In this document: positions 31,861-43,563 of the stretch, one piece after another
How positions within the stretch are numbered: position 1 is the first letter of the stretch
Layout of the letters: every line of letters begins with the position of its first letter
Source: Albula goreensis
Lineage: Eukaryota; Chordata; Actinopteri; Albuliformes; Albulidae
Reading direction: 5' to 3'
Length of the DNA: 64,000 nt
NCBI GenBank assembly: GCA_022829145.1
Contig: CM040762.1
Span: 26,535,436 to 26,599,435, forward strand
Translations under genes and position numbers: made by a program
Notes under the pieces: model-generated
Told to the model about the DNA's origin: nothing
What the model saw: the letters and a program-made list of their open reading frames with translations, nothing else
The model's database searches: none

Positions 31861-33890
31861 CAACTTGAATATCATGTATGGCTATGGATTGTTTTGTCCC
31901 ACATTAAAATTTGAATGTTCTATCTAACAGAACATGTCTGTTTTTTTTTGTTTTTTTTTTACCATGAGGAGGATCCATTCACCTCAACAGCACACTAAGA
32001 TGCTGTCAGTGGCAGTTCTAGCTTGTATGGCGCCCTATGGCGCACCCCCTCTTCAGTGCCACGAGGATGCAAAAGGGGGCAATGCCCCCTGAGTTAGAGT
32101 ATTTTGTCCCCCTTTGTCTTGTATCTATAATATAATGTCATATAATCTGCCCCCTCCGTCATGCTCACCCCATTTGTTGTGACTGAGTGCGTCATTCACA
32201 CAACTCTATTGCACACATCAAAGGAAGAGAAGTTGTACACATTTCACTCGATAAACAAAAAAAACAAAACAATTGTGATTGGCCTTCCCAACAGAAGGGC
32301 TTGACCAATCTCTTTTGTTGTCATATGCGGCGTATTATGGCACTCTTGTGGCAAGACAGCTTGGTATCAAACGTGAGCCGAACGAATTTGATCGTAAATC
32401 GTTCGTACATGCATTTACGCAAAAATGTGGGATTTATCAAAGTTTTCGTATATCAGTTTGTTCGTAGGATCCGAAGAAATTTTACGAGTGCTGTAAAATG
32501 TTCGTATTGCGTGCGTAAATGGAAAAACACGGCTGTAAAGCTTGTGTTGTTGCTTTTGTTTTTCCATTCACTCATTTTTTATTTGATTAAAAATGAGTAG
32601 CAAATTATTTGGCAGTAATATCGTAACATTATAACGGTTCAAAGTGTTATATAAAATCACTGTTGGATTCAACATTAAAACAGGTCATTCGGCTTTATTT
32701 GCGTAATACTGATTAATAAAATGAATTAGTTTGCTTGCCGAAGGCGCAAACTACTGATCTTCTATAGAATCTGTACTTCTTCTTCTTAATATTATTATTC
32801 CTGGTTCTTCCGGACGTATCTCCCCCAACAGTTTTTAAGGTAGACATACCGAACTTGGCGTGAGTATACTGGTCAGGTTGCTTGTATTTTTCTGAGCTAT
32901 AGATTCATACTTTTTAAACTACAAATATTAAAAAAAACGCCTCCATTGACTTCACATTGGTGGAATGTTGAGCGTGTTAATGTGGCTATCGTTACTAAGC
33001 AACAATTATAACTGCCGCTGCAATTTTAAAGTAGTTGAAAAAATTATCCAAAGAATACAGCATGCTTGCCGGTTAGCTACCTTACCGGGCTTGACATTTT
33101 GAAATAACTTTCTGGATATAATGACACTGCAATGCTGGTCAGGTATAATGATCTTCAATGACAATTTCAGGTTTTGAACATAAAGTTCTGCTGTTCTTTG
33201 ACTGCTTCTTGCACTCTTGCTGCTACTATGTCGGTTCTTAGGTCTTAGTACAATCGTTGTCGTTATTTTTATAAAAAGTAAAATGACGTTAGAGAGGGAC
33301 TGCAGAGTGGAGGGAAAGGCAAGAGAGGGCACACTATTATAGAGGATCCTAATTACGTAATAGTTCTAATTTGAACGAATTATTTAACTAGGGATTCGTT
33401 CCAAGTTGATTTAGGGAAAACATGACGGTCCCAACGATGTATTGCATATGACATTACCACTTTGGCCAACCATGCCCCCTCGCGGGCCCGGGTGCAGCTG
33501 CCCCCCAGGATTTATGGCAACGATAAGGCTGGTATACAAAAATTTACCTTCAGAATTGGAGAGTGATTGATCCAAGACCAGGGAAAATCAGATCCCGGTC
33601 ACCCTCCACGGTAATTCCAGCTAACGACGTCTCTCCAATAATTCGCTTCCAGTTTCATGTCGAACCATTTTCCTTTAACCTGTTGCAGCTTACGGTGGAA
33701 CTTTTAACACCGGCCCCGACACTAAACTACTTACACTTCTGAACAAAATATTTTTATTCTGTTTCCATGAACAAAACTTCATTCGCAGCTCCAGAACAGT
33801 TTTTTTCTTCACCCTTTCCTCTGCCATCTCTTTACATTGGCAGCAATGGGATTTCAAGCTCCTTATATGGTATTTCAGGGGCGTGGATTT
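31861..33890. other. unclassified repeat-rich sequence
   Basis: Contains pieces that look like transposon ends (GGCGCCCTATGGCGCACCCC near 32030, GCCCCCCAGGATTTATGGCA near 33505) and the phrase CTTCCGGACGTATCTCCCCC near 32810, which I associate with a common fish repeat. No transposase could be read and boundaries are unclear. Confidence 0.35.
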
Positions 33891-34076
33891 ATGCTAATCG
33901 AAAATTTTGTGAACGCGCTTGTCATTTACCATTGATTGGTATTTATCAACATACGCACGACATACGAACAAATGCTGTGTTTACGCATGTTTGATAAATC
34001 CGGCGGAATTTGTTAGTTCATAGCCGTTGACTCATAAATTTACAGTTTTACGAACATATTGATGAATGAGGCCCAT
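32360..34076. mobile_element. Harbinger-type terminal sequences
   Basis: Segments near 32380-32520 and 33890-34076 are rich in TTCGTAC, TACGCA and GATTTATCAAAG / TTTATAAATC motifs, ending TGATGAATGAGGCCCA. These resemble the TTTATAAATGAGGCCC end at 35680-35697. They are probably ends of one or two non-autonomous Harbinger copies. Confidence 0.45.
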
Positions 34077-34231
34077 TGTGTGTAATTATACTATAAATTA
34101 TTATTATTACAATGTAAAGTAAATGCTGAGAATAACAACACTACTGCAGTTTACTGAGTCTATAGTGTTTCTGAGTGTGATTAAGGAGTGCTGTTTTGTT
34201 GGTTTTTAATCGACCAGAACAAAGCTTCTGA

Positions 34232-34305
34232 CCATCATCCCTTATGCAATCAGAATGAACACAACATGCAATGACAACAGGCGTCCGTGTCTCCATGGTT
34301 TCTTT
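34232..34305. repeat. direct repeat, left copy
   Basis: CATCATCCCTTATGCAATCA ... CCATGGTTTCT, repeated in the same orientation at 35702-35785 with a short length difference. The two copies flank the Harbinger transposase relic. Confidence 0.75.
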
Positions 34306-34624
34306 AAGTGCAAGTGTCGTCCAAGAGTGAGCACAGGTCAGCTAACAAAGTATTGTTATTTTAGTCAAATTAAGTATCACACCATTACTGATAATCATGT
34401 TTGATAAATGTGATCATACAAAATAAACATTGAATCCATAGTGTTTCTGGGGGTGATTATGGTTTTATTAGTTTTTCGCCGATTTTCACGCACAATTTGG
34501 GATTTATAAAACTTCTACTTGAAGTGAGAATGTTCGTACCGGTACGATACGTTTGACCCTGGCGTACGCACATTCAGGGCGCATATTTGCTCTAAATAGC
34601 ACACCCTAGAGACCAAAAGACATT

Positions 34625-34765
34625 TGCACTATAAGGAGGTCCTCGGGTTACGACGGTCTGGAGTTACGACGGTTTCGTGGTTACGACGCACTCCCATAAA
34701 TTACTTAAAAAACTTAGTTTCGACCTAAGTGGTTTGGTTCGTAAATACGACCACAGAAATAAAGA
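34625..34765. mobile_element. possible Tigger/pogo-type end
   Basis: GTCCTCGGGTTACGACGGTC resembles the TCCTCGACTTACGA termini of Tigger-type mariner elements. It is followed by further TTACGACG / TACGACC pairs. No transposase nearby. Confidence 0.35.
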
Positions 34766-34904
34766 TAAGAAATTGTTCTCTCTTTTTTTATTATTAATGT
34801 TTCATTTAATTACTGTATTGCATATGTTCTTCATGTATTGTGTGTACAGTGTGAGTGACTTAAGTGAGTGACAAATTCCACTATACAGAGGAAACATCAA
34901 AAAT

Positions 34905-35697
34905 CAATTTGCAGCGATGACCGGTTTCCCCTATGTAACCGGTACAATCGACTGCTCTCACATTGCAATAAGGGGATGAATAGGTGTAAGTAAATAAGAA
35001 GAATTTCCATTCAATAAACGTGCAAGTGATTTGCGATGCACAAATAACACCGACATATGTGGTTGCCCGATGGCCGAGGTCACGTCATGATTCGTTCACT
35101 CTGAAATCAGCTCCGGTAATCGTAGCCAGCCACTCATCGACGGGACTCAGTGATGGTACCCTCCATACCTTCTGTTTGCCTCAGGCTTGATGTCGGACCA
35201 TCTTTTATTGATTTTGATCTGTGTGCGGTTCTGTATACCTGAGAAATTGACAGCCACGGTAACCTCCTGCCATGCAAGGTGTTTTTATATTTGTTACCCT
35301 GGTGCCGTGGCCACCTGAAATTATATTTTTTTCTAATCTCTGTTTAGGAGACTAAAGCTTCGATTTCGCAGTTTCTTTTTTTACCCTGTTCGCTACCGTT
35401 ATTGCATTTAAAATGTATTACTCTGTTCTACACATTATTTATAAATCTTACTTAATTGATTTCGACTTCCGGAGCACCATATATGTTTAAATGTGGGCGT
35501 TTCAGGGTGTGGTTGTGGCGCACGTTCACGCACGCACAATTGTAGGATTAGTTGTGATTTATAACAGAAGACATGCGTATGTGTTGCGTACGCAGTTTTA
35601 TAAATCAGAAACCTTTTTTGCGTACTCAAACTCGTGGGTTTTGGCGTACGTATCTATTTAGGCACGAAAGTACGCAAAGTTTTATAAATGAGGCCCC
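34905..35697 (+). mobile_element. PIF/Harbinger element, transposase DDE relic and right end
   Basis: From 34917 MTGFPYVTGTIDCSHIAIRG (first catalytic Asp in IDCSHI), then a stop, then NFHSINVQVICDAQITPTYV followed by VARWPRSRHDSFTL (second Asp in HDSF). This is the HARBI1-like nuclease fold. The element ends at GTTTTATAAATGAGGCCCC (35697), with GCGTACG-rich subterminal sequence. Stops and frameshifts make it inactive. Confidence 0.8.
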
Positions 35698-35701
35698 AGG
35701 T

Positions 35702-35785
35702 CATCATTCCATATGCAATCAGAATAAAGGATAATAGGAACACAGCACGCATCGACAACAGGCATCTGCATCTCCATGGTTTCTC
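35702..35785. repeat. direct repeat, right copy
   Basis: CATCATTCCATATGCAATCA ... CCATGGTTTCT, immediately after the GAGGCCCC end of the Harbinger element. It is followed at 35800-35840 by CTAATCGGATTAGCTGTTCC, also found at 24205-24225 in the inverted-repeat family. Confidence 0.75.
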
Positions 35786-36479
35786 TCACTAACTTAATAG
35801 CAACTTTGATGACAGGCTAATCGGATTAGCTGTTCCAATGGTGAAAAGCAATTTTTCCCACAAACTGACCACATGATCTCATCCTCCAGACCTCCTACTA
35901 CTGTACATGGCTGGCCAGATGAAGGTGGATAATAGTCTAGAGTACAACTATTTCATGTGCGGCTAAGATCGATTACCTCGGAACCAAAGTTGCATTGAAC
36001 AACTGCCGTCTTGTTTTTTTCTCAGGGTGAGTGAATGTGCTTCAGAATTACTGTCTTTTTATACTGTTATTTTAACTCCAATATGTAAATATTAAAGACA
36101 CAGGAAACATAGCTAGTTACATCTGCGATATTATCACTCTGTTTGTCTGTTTTGCAGCTAGCGTTTCACAGTTTTAGCTAGCTAGCTATCTCCTGGTAGC
36201 TAACCATCTAGCTCATTAAAACTGCTAAACACTAGCTGCAGAGGCAGACACCACAGGGTGATAATATCGAAATTGTAACAAAACATATTAGAAAAAATTA
36301 TGTTTCCTGCGATGACACCACCCTGGTGTGTATTTTTTTTCCTATTTGTGTCACCAGCTGGTCCTGCCCTTACTCTTGCGTCATGAAGCATTGCTCCTGT
36401 TCCTTACTTTAATATTAAAAATGGTTTTGTCATAAATCAGCTTAAACAGGTTGGATAGATGGATGGATGGATGGATGAT

Positions 36480-37146
36480 CTGGGCTGGCAAGACACAGGG
36501 CTTTCCGGAAAGTTGCTGGAGCAATTGACGGCCCTGATGGTCAGTGCTACAAGAACAGGAAGCTGCTTCCATCAATCACCCTGCAGGCTGTTTTTGACCA
36601 TCAGCTGCTTCATAGACACACACATGGGCTGGCCTAGGTCAGTGCATGACTCCAGAGTGCTCTGCAACAGCCCACTATACAGGCTGTACAGGAGGCCAGT
36701 ACAAGGTGTGGGAGCCCAGCGCTTCAATGGCCATCACTCAAGGGCATGCTCCATTATGGAGTGTGCTTTTAGAATGATGAAGACCAGGTTCTGGGGCATC
36801 TTTCTACAAGTGCTGGAGGTGCACCACACCTTTGTACCTCACATCAGTAATTTTTCAACAGGATTTTTTAGAATACTGAGGAAGAGTAAATCAAACATTT
36901 AATTATTTTTTCAGGAGGTACAATTTCCCACCCCCCATTCCGGTCATAACAGCATGTGCCATCCTCCACAACATCTGCCTTGGGGCTGGTGACATCGTGG
37001 CTCTGCAGGAGGAGCCTGAGAAGGATGTGGCAGAGGATGAGGGGGAGAATGGTTTGGAGGCATTCAGTGGTGCTTTCTGGCATGACCAGCTGTCCCCAGA
37101 GGTGTCTGCCCTGAAAGAGATACCCCCTGAACATGACTATTTGTAA
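36480..37146 (+). mobile_element. second PIF/Harbinger transposase relic
   Basis: Frame near 36504 reads RKVAGAIDGPDGQCYKNRKL (first Asp in AIDG) and LPSITLQAVFDH. It then shifts to FIDTHMGWPRSVHDSRVLCN followed by SPLYRL (second Asp), then MECAFRMMKTRFWGIFLQ (third acidic region; Glu present). It shifts again to VITACAILHNICLGAGDIVA and an acidic tail ending HDYL-stop at 37146. The order matches HARBI1-like transposases. At least two frameshifts are present. Confidence 0.82.
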
Positions 37147-37574
37147 CAGGCAAGTAAAAGATTGTAAAGCTATGACTCCTATTTATTAAAAATGTTTTGT
37201 AGAACAGTTTTGCCTGTTGAAATATTTTGTGCTGAAATTACTTTTGTCAAAAAAAGGTTGTGAAGTAGTATTTTGTATGCACTTTGTCTTTTATTCTTGC
37301 CTCTTTCTGAAAACACCTTAGTGACATGGGAGCCATCGACTGAGTCAGCCCTGCAAACCCAGTCAATGGACGATGCAGTAGACATTGGAGAAATGCACCC
37401 CCACATACACTCGGGAGACCGCCCCAGATGATGTCCCACTGACAGAATACACCAGGGTAAATAAAACAGACAATGTATTTAACAATCACTTTATTTGAAT
37501 CCATTCATTCAAAATATATTATTTTATTTATTATTAATTTTCATTTTTTGACTAATCTCTCCAGTAGAGAGATT

Positions 37575-37830
37575 ATCATCATCTCTCTCTCTTTCTTTTC
37601 ACTGGCCTTGGCCCTGGCTGGCTTTCCTCCTCCTCCTCCTGGCCACCCAATGCTGTATTTGGCCCTGGTGTGTCCTCAGGGATGGAGGCAATTAGGACAG
37701 GAGGGGTGGTGGAATGCCTCTGTCCCAACACCTCATTCATGAGGACAAACCAAGGCCAAGTTGCAGCAGTGGGTTTCCCCACTGATGCCCACTCCTGACT
37801 CTGGACACTTGCACTAAGGCAGAGGAAATC
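37575..37830 (-). mobile_element. Harbinger ORF1-like linker fragment
   Basis: Minus-strand frame reads KPTAATWPWFVLMNEVLGQR, then VLIASIPEDTPGPNTALGGQ, then EEEEESQPGPRPVKRKRER. The WPWF-LM-EVLG and PEDTPGP pattern with a basic end is what I associate with the Myb/SANT-like proteins encoded by fish DNA transposons. It is cut off upstream by a Leu/CTG-rich low-complexity stretch. Confidence 0.45.
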
Positions 37831-37913
37831 AATAATGGCGGTTAACAACAACAACAGCAGCAGCAACAATAAAAACAGCAACAAAACAAATTTCAACAAA
37901 AGTGTGTTTATTG

Positions 37914-38134
37914 GGCCTCTGAGTGGCTCGTAGGATGAATTGGTGCCTATGGGTCCTGAGGTCAGGGTTTGATTCCCAGCTTTGCCATTCCCGGCTGGTC
38001 CTATTGGCGAGGCAACAATTGGCTAGCCTCACTGGGGTAGGTCAGCCTAACTCCAATTGGCATCATCACAATAGTGCCCTCCTTGTCATGCTTGGGCACC
38101 TACGGCAGCACAAACCGACTGTACACTGACTACA
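37914..38134 (+). mobile_element. SINE (family A), left half
   Basis: GGGCCTCTGAGTGGCTCGTA head and GGTTTGATTCCCAGC B-box-like segment, continuing to CCGACTGTACACTGACTACA. It is continued at 39017. The split is caused by a solo LTR (38135-39016). Confidence 0.88.
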
Positions 38135-39016
38135 TGTGACAACGTTACCATCCACTGATGCCCTATTCCGGATTCAAAAGAACATTTAAGCTTGGTGAAA
38201 AAACTTTTAGTTTAGCACGTGGCTCACAGGGGAGAATGGGGCTGTGCAGTAGGTAATGGAAAACAAAATACATTATGGTTAAGTTTCTGTTGCTGCTTAG
38301 GGTGGCCAAGTGGCAGAGGTTTTAAACAAGGTAACCACTCGAAAACTGGTGAACTTACCATGCGGAGCGCCATGTTGTTTTCAGTACGAAGAAAAGATCC
38401 GACGGAAGGCAACAAGGGACAATTAACTGTTCAAGCCGTGTTGTGGAAAATGAGAGTGTAACTATATGTATGTGTTGTACATATGTAAATGGAATTTCTC
38501 TTTTTTTTTTTACAAAAATGAATATTTGTGCTGTTGTGTAATGCATGTATAAATTTCTGTGAGATGGATATGTGTAGAATTATTATTATTATATATAATT
38601 GGGGATGAAAGTCGGTGGGACCAAGGCAGTGGTGCGCTCAAGAGGGGAGAAACAAGCCTGGGAGGTACCAGCAGGGGAGTTGGTGTACAGGTGAGCTGGA
38701 GTGTGAATCTGGTTATGCTGCATGAGGAAATGCCGGTATTGGGCAGGAATATAATTGAGTTGTTTAATTGTGATTATGTTGAGTTTATTCTGTTTTCTTT
38801 TTGCGAGTTAATTATTGAGTTCAGTAATTGATCTATTTTGAATATTTTGGTTTTGGTAGAGATTCTTTTTTCAGTTTTCTTTTTCCCCTTTTTTCCTTTT
38901 TGTGTCTCCTGATATTGGAGCCCTATCGGCACCTGCTGGGGTTGTTGGCTAAATAAATTGCACCGCTAAAATCTTGTTTCCTGTCATCATCTTCACCGCG
39001 AGGCGTAACCATCACA
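38135..39016. mobile_element. solo LTR (882 bp) inserted in the SINE
   Basis: Begins TGTGACAACG and ends AACCATCACA (TG...CA). It is flanked by an exact 5-bp target duplication CTACA (38130-38134 and 39017-39021). Comparing with the intact SINE at 21631-22042 shows that removing the LTR and one CTACA restores the SINE body. It has an AATAAA (near 38953). No internal retrotransposon sequence remains. Confidence 0.9.
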
Positions 39017-39192
39017 CTACATCTTCCTCCGACGTCATAGGCAGTGCGCGGTTGGTGGTGCAGCCACAACGTGAAAAGAAACGAGAGCGTTGTCACGTGA
39101 ATTGGAGGAGTCACGTGCTTGACTTCTCCTCCCACAGCTGTCAGAGCGGATGCTGCGGTGAGGTCAACAAGTTCAGCTGAACATTCGGGTTC
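39017..39192 (+). mobile_element. SINE (family A), right half
   Basis: Continues with CTTCCTCCGACGTCATAGGC and TTGGTGGTGCAGCCACAACG, then GTGAATTGGAGGAGTCACGT, ending near GCTGAACATTCGGGTT. Same order as in the intact copy. Confidence 0.88.
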
Positions 39193-39199
39193 ATACATT

Positions 39200-40370
39200 T
39201 TTTACAAAAACATACATATTTTTAAGTTGTTCCATTTTCTTTAGAATTGTCTTAATCACAGAGAGAAAACAAGAGACAAGAGAAACACATCAATCATATC
39301 AACACAGGGATGCAAACTTAGGGAGATTGGAAAAAGTGACTCAGCAGGACAGACACAAAATCCCTCAGAAATCATTTACTTGGATGCTGTATTTTGGGTT
39401 AAAAAATGTAAATGGTGACAGTCACGCCTCTACTGGTTGTCTTATTATTATGGTCTTTGTATAGGATGAGGGTTAATGTAACCTTAAGTACAAGATGGTC
39501 AAATGGACATATTACAAATGGGCTATTGTTGCCTTACCTCCAAGCTATGGCTGCCGAATTTTTGGCCCCAGTAAAGAGGTGATCATTTTCACCTCAAAGT
39601 TTGATTCATTGTGCCGTATGCTTCTTGCTCCCTAAACCAAAGCTAAATGATAGAGTAAGTTTTGCTTCACACCACCAAACAAAAGCACCTCAAGTAGCAA
39701 AACAACAGTTAACCAAGTTCAGGTTAGCCGTGTAAACGTTCTATTGATTACACAGCTAATCTGATCATACTGGACTTTGAAAGTGATATTCAACTGTCTG
39801 AAAACCAAGCAGGGTTCACAATCTGTCTAAATTTGTTCACCTTGGTCAATTTATTAACACAATATGAAGTATAAATTATCTATAAATTTGCCACAATCTA
39901 GGTAAGACAATAGTCAACCTTTGAACCTCTTGAGTTTGAAAGTGAAGGCTGTAAAGGCTTTACTTTCAAAGGCTGTAACTTAGGTCGGATGCCACAGACT
40001 ATTATTTTAACAAAAATGTATGGATTTAAGGCACCTTGGTTTTTTAACATTTGTTAAAAATCGTAAAAAATCGAAACTCAATAACATTACTTACATTTGA
40101 TAATAAAATCCTCTGACGTTGCCACTGTTGTATTTGGGGATGCCATATTCAACCAATCATTATTGGCGCACAATGAATCATTGAATAGGTTGGGCCGCAA
40201 AGAATTCAGCCATTGGATCCTCCAAATTTGGGAAAAGATGGCTGCATCTGTCAGCTCCATTCGAAGGAGCCTTCGAAATGGGGCAGCCTTCTGATGCCGC
40301 TGTGATGCACTTGGAATGCAGCCTTCGAAGGATATGGCTCCTGAATTGAGACATAGCTCTAATTTGTAGG
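39200..40370. other. intergenic, nothing recognised
   Basis: AT-rich; a small palindromic stretch near 40250-40340 (CATTCGAAGGAGCCTTCGAA and CAGCCTTCGAAGGATATGGC) may be part of an inverted-repeat element. No coding trace. Confidence 0.4.
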
Positions 40371-40376
40371 GCTGCC

Positions 40377-40450
40377 CCCAACTAAAGATATTCTTAGTTG
40401 ACTAGTAGTCGTTAGTTCTAGCCATTAGTGGACTAGTCGTCGCATGTTTA
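40377..40450. mobile_element. hAT-like terminal fragment
   Basis: TAGGGCTGCCCCCAACTAAA followed by GTTGACTAGTAGTCGTTAG, a form seen at ends of fish hAT elements. The matching right end was not found; it could belong with the BED-finger relic at 42186-42383. Confidence 0.45.
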
Positions 40451-40959
40451 TGATATTAATTTAATGGATTAAATATATGTACATATTTTTAGGGAATCAG
40501 AAAATGGTTTGAGTTCCAGGGCTGAGAAAGAATGTTATTAGTAACATTGTTAACACTGCTACGTTACAATGAAATACAAAACCGCAATAATGAGTCCTTA
40601 AAATATAAATTTTTGAAGCGTGCACACAAAGCGAGCCACCTTCGCTAGCCTAGCCTGTTGCTAGTTCGTTACCCAAGATCCTTTGCATGCCATGCGCCAT
40701 TAACTGTTTGCTGTCTTATACTTAGTGCTTTATCGTGTATGTCTTGCATTTAATGTAAAACCTGTGTTGTATTAGTGTTATTATGTTTAGATAAGTTGCC
40801 CTGTTTTCCCCTTGTGGGAAGCTGAAGACTCAACAGACAGATACACGAAGGAAGAAGCAACCACCAGTCCTCCAGCCAGCCCCCCATACCTCTAGCCGCT
40901 GCGACACCAGATGCCTAAGATCCCGAAGTATAGCAGAGCAGAGGTGCCAGGGCTGTACC

Positions 40960-42080
40960 TCGCCCAGGTTGAGCTGGTACAAGGCACAAGGGATGGAGCA
41001 CGGAGGAGACCATGGTGAACCTAGAACCGGTATGCCAGACATGCCTCTGGCCTCTGCCACTAACCAGGCCCAACCTGGTGAGGCAATGAATGCTACCGCC
41101 GCGGAAAGAAAGGACACATCGCTCGCAATTGCCCAGCACCGGCACCACAATGCGGCCCAGCAGTGCCCGGACAAAATGGCTTCCATTAAAGACTGGCCAA
41201 CTCCCCGTAACATCTTGGAGCTGCGCAGCTTCCTAAGGCTGGCCTCCTATTACCGCTGCTTCATGAGAGACGTTGCCACCATAGCCAGGCCCCTGCACCG
41301 CCTAACAGACAAAGGGAGAGAGTTTGTCTCGGACAAGCCCTGTGCTGTGGCCTTCACCCAGCTCCACACCACCCTCACCCAGTCACGAGTCCTGGCCTTC
41401 CCCGATGTGAGTCGGTCTTTCATTGTTGACAGGGACGCTTAGCAACGTAGCAATCGACCGGGTGCAGCTGCCCTCTCTTCCCGGCCCTGTGAGCCCATGG
41501 AGTGATGGTACTGCAGACACCTGGAGGACCGTGAGCGGGCGGAACTTTGAGGTGCGGGTGTTCAATGAGGTCTGCCAGTGGCTGGGGATCCAGAAACCCA
41601 AACCACCCCCCTTCACCCTCAAAGTGACGGCCTGGTGGAGCAGTTCAATTGGATTCTCGCTTCCTAGTTAGCTATCCTGGTCCTGTGGGACTGGGACCAG
41701 CATCTGCTCCAGGTCCTGTGGGTTTACCGGAGGGCAGACCAGGAGTCTACCCAGTGCAAATCGCCCGCTCTCATATTCGTGCAGGAGCTGCACTGGTGGA
41801 CTTACTGTTCGGGGCTCTGCCCGAGCTGGGGGTCCCACGGGAGTCAGGATGGGAATACCTGCAACAGCTCCGCAACCATCTGCAAGTGGCCCACAACTTC
41901 ACCTGGTAGGCGCAGAATGGAGCAAGCCTTCGCCAGAAGCATTCATACAACACCCGCTGCAAGGGCCAGGACTGGGTCTGGGTCCACTGTCCAGTGCAGA
42001 AGAAAGGGGTGTGTTCTGAACTGAGCAGCCACTGGTAGGGGCCCTGCACCGTTGTGGAGCAGCCCCCCGACGTGGTTTAA
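40960..42080 (+). mobile_element. second Ty3/Gypsy relic (gag knuckle, RT-RNase H border, integrase core)
   Basis: A degenerate CCHC knuckle (CYRRGKKGHIARNC, second Cys replaced by Arg) at about 41090-41140 is followed almost at once by the RT thumb/RNase H connection in another frame. This reads WPTPRNILELRSFLRLASYY, then IARPLHRLTDKGREF and VLAFPDVSRSFIVDRDA. Then comes an integrase-core piece near 41535: GRNFEVRVFNEVCQWLGIQK. Later frames hold C-terminal integrase remnants. Protease, most of RT and most of RNase H are missing. Many frameshifts. Confidence 0.8.
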
Positions 42081-42185
42081 CAGGCTAACCCAAAATGGCT
42101 TGCTAGCAAATTTGCCACAAGTTGACATAGCCAACTGCACACTAACATTGACTTAACGTTAGCAAATTTATATCCTTATTTAAAA

Positions 42186-42383
42186 TTAGGACTTATCATT
42201 TAAGTTGTTACAATTAGGTAACTTACCTTGGCATAAATAGCAGGGTGCTAACTTCAAGTGTATCTTCAGGTTACTCGTATTCTTCCCACCTAATTTGTAG
42301 CCACAAGGCGTTTCTCCGTCTCCTACTACAGTGCATTGTGTTTTCCTTTCTGCCGAATTATAAATAAAGTGCGTTGAAGACAT
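42186..42383 (-). pseudogene. BED-type zinc finger, hAT transposase N-terminus
   Basis: 65-codon frame with CTVVGDGETPCGYKL and GKNTSNLKIHLKL, the C-x(n)-C ... N-L-x-x-H-L pattern of BED fingers used by ZBED-like hAT transposases for DNA binding. The usual second His is not readable, and the frame leaves the family. No catalytic domain nearby in the same orientation. Confidence 0.65.
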
Positions 42384-42579
42384 CGTGTTGTTATGGCAAG
42401 ACTGTCATTAATTTACTGTCGGTTTGGGACATCATCACCTGTATGGCTGGGATTCTGAACACATCCCTGTCACTCAGCCAATTCACCCAATGAAAGGGAT
42501 TCACTGTTTCTATTTTAACAGACAGAGACCACAATTGGGGGGAAATATCGTGCAATTTGAATGTCCGATAGCCAACCAC

Positions 42580-42755
42580 TACAATTTTAGTCCCTTCCCG
42601 TCAATGAAGACAAAACGTACATTTCGTCATAATTTTTATTATAAAAAAGATTTTTTAGCTCGTCAAAGTCTCGTCTTAGTCATGGAAAAATCGTCGCAGA
42701 CGAACATTTTGTGTCATAGTTTTCGTAATGAACACTGGAATAAAGTTTGTGTGAT
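42580..42755. repeat. CGTC-rich interspersed repeat fragment
   Basis: AATGAAGACAAAACGTACAT, CTCGTCAAAGTCTCGTCTTA and GTCATGGAAAAATCGTCGCA resemble a CGTC-rich terminal sequence of fish DNA transposons. Class and limits uncertain. Confidence 0.35.
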
Positions 42756-43560
42756 TAAAGTCTATTAACTTTTGCGACCAATAATTTGACACCATAATCA
42801 TTTGATACGCGAAGACGTTTATCAGATATATCGTATTTTAGCCGAGGTTGCCTATTTTATTGATGAGAATACGATTATATAAAGTGTCCCCGCGTTAGAT
42901 ATAGCTGTTGATGGATGGTTGGATGAATGATGATGCAAAACTTTTCAAACGTCATAATTTCAATGATTTGTCTCAACAGTATATTATCAGTATTCGTGAA
43001 GGAATTACATTATTCTCACTTGAAACATTAAAAACATAAAACGTAGCCTTCCGTTTGGTTTACAATTTCAGATATTTTTCAGTGAAATGTCTGATACACT
43101 AGAGGAACTCTGTTTCAGTGGGACTTGGGTAAGGAAGATTCGGGACCGATTTAAGAGGTGGACCTATTCGTCAACGTTTGTTAGTCCTTCTGAGGTATGT
43201 TCAAGAAGTCTAGAAAGGGTATGAAACTGCAAAGTAAATGTTAAATACAGAAATTCTGCCTTATAAACTTTAGTCAGTCACTCATATTTTAATTGGTATG
43301 AGTAACGTGCGTGAAATTTCACTGGCATGTAAATGACCTGCGTACTAGCTGTCTAGCTAATGATATCGGTGTCATTAAAAGGTTGTTGAATGGTGTGCCA
43401 TCTTATGCTTTGGTAGTCAACTAGTTGGCTCGCATACTGTAGGGTTGAATTGGTAGCGTTACATATTGTTGCCAAAAGTGTTAAAATCTTGCAACATGAC
43501 GTTTAACCTGATTAACACACTTGCATTTGAAGAAATTGTAAAGATAACATGAAAAGTACT
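42756..43560. other. intergenic upstream of antkmt, nothing firm
   Basis: At 43087 a 46-codon frame starts MSDTLEELCFSGTW, and GTAAGG follows the Trp; a later GTATGT sits at 43195. These could be donors of an untranslated antkmt exon or chance. Otherwise AT-rich with nothing recognised. Confidence 0.3.
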
Positions 43561-43563
43561 GGC

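Noticed and set aside
37579..37899. Hydrophobic poly-Leu start of a 106-codon minus frame as a signal peptide
   Set aside because: The Leu run is translation of a CAACAGCAGCAACAATAA-type simple repeat; only the downstream part resembles a transposon protein.
41771..42049. 92-codon minus frame
   Set aside because: Antisense shadow of the second Gypsy relic, whose plus-strand pieces match integrase.
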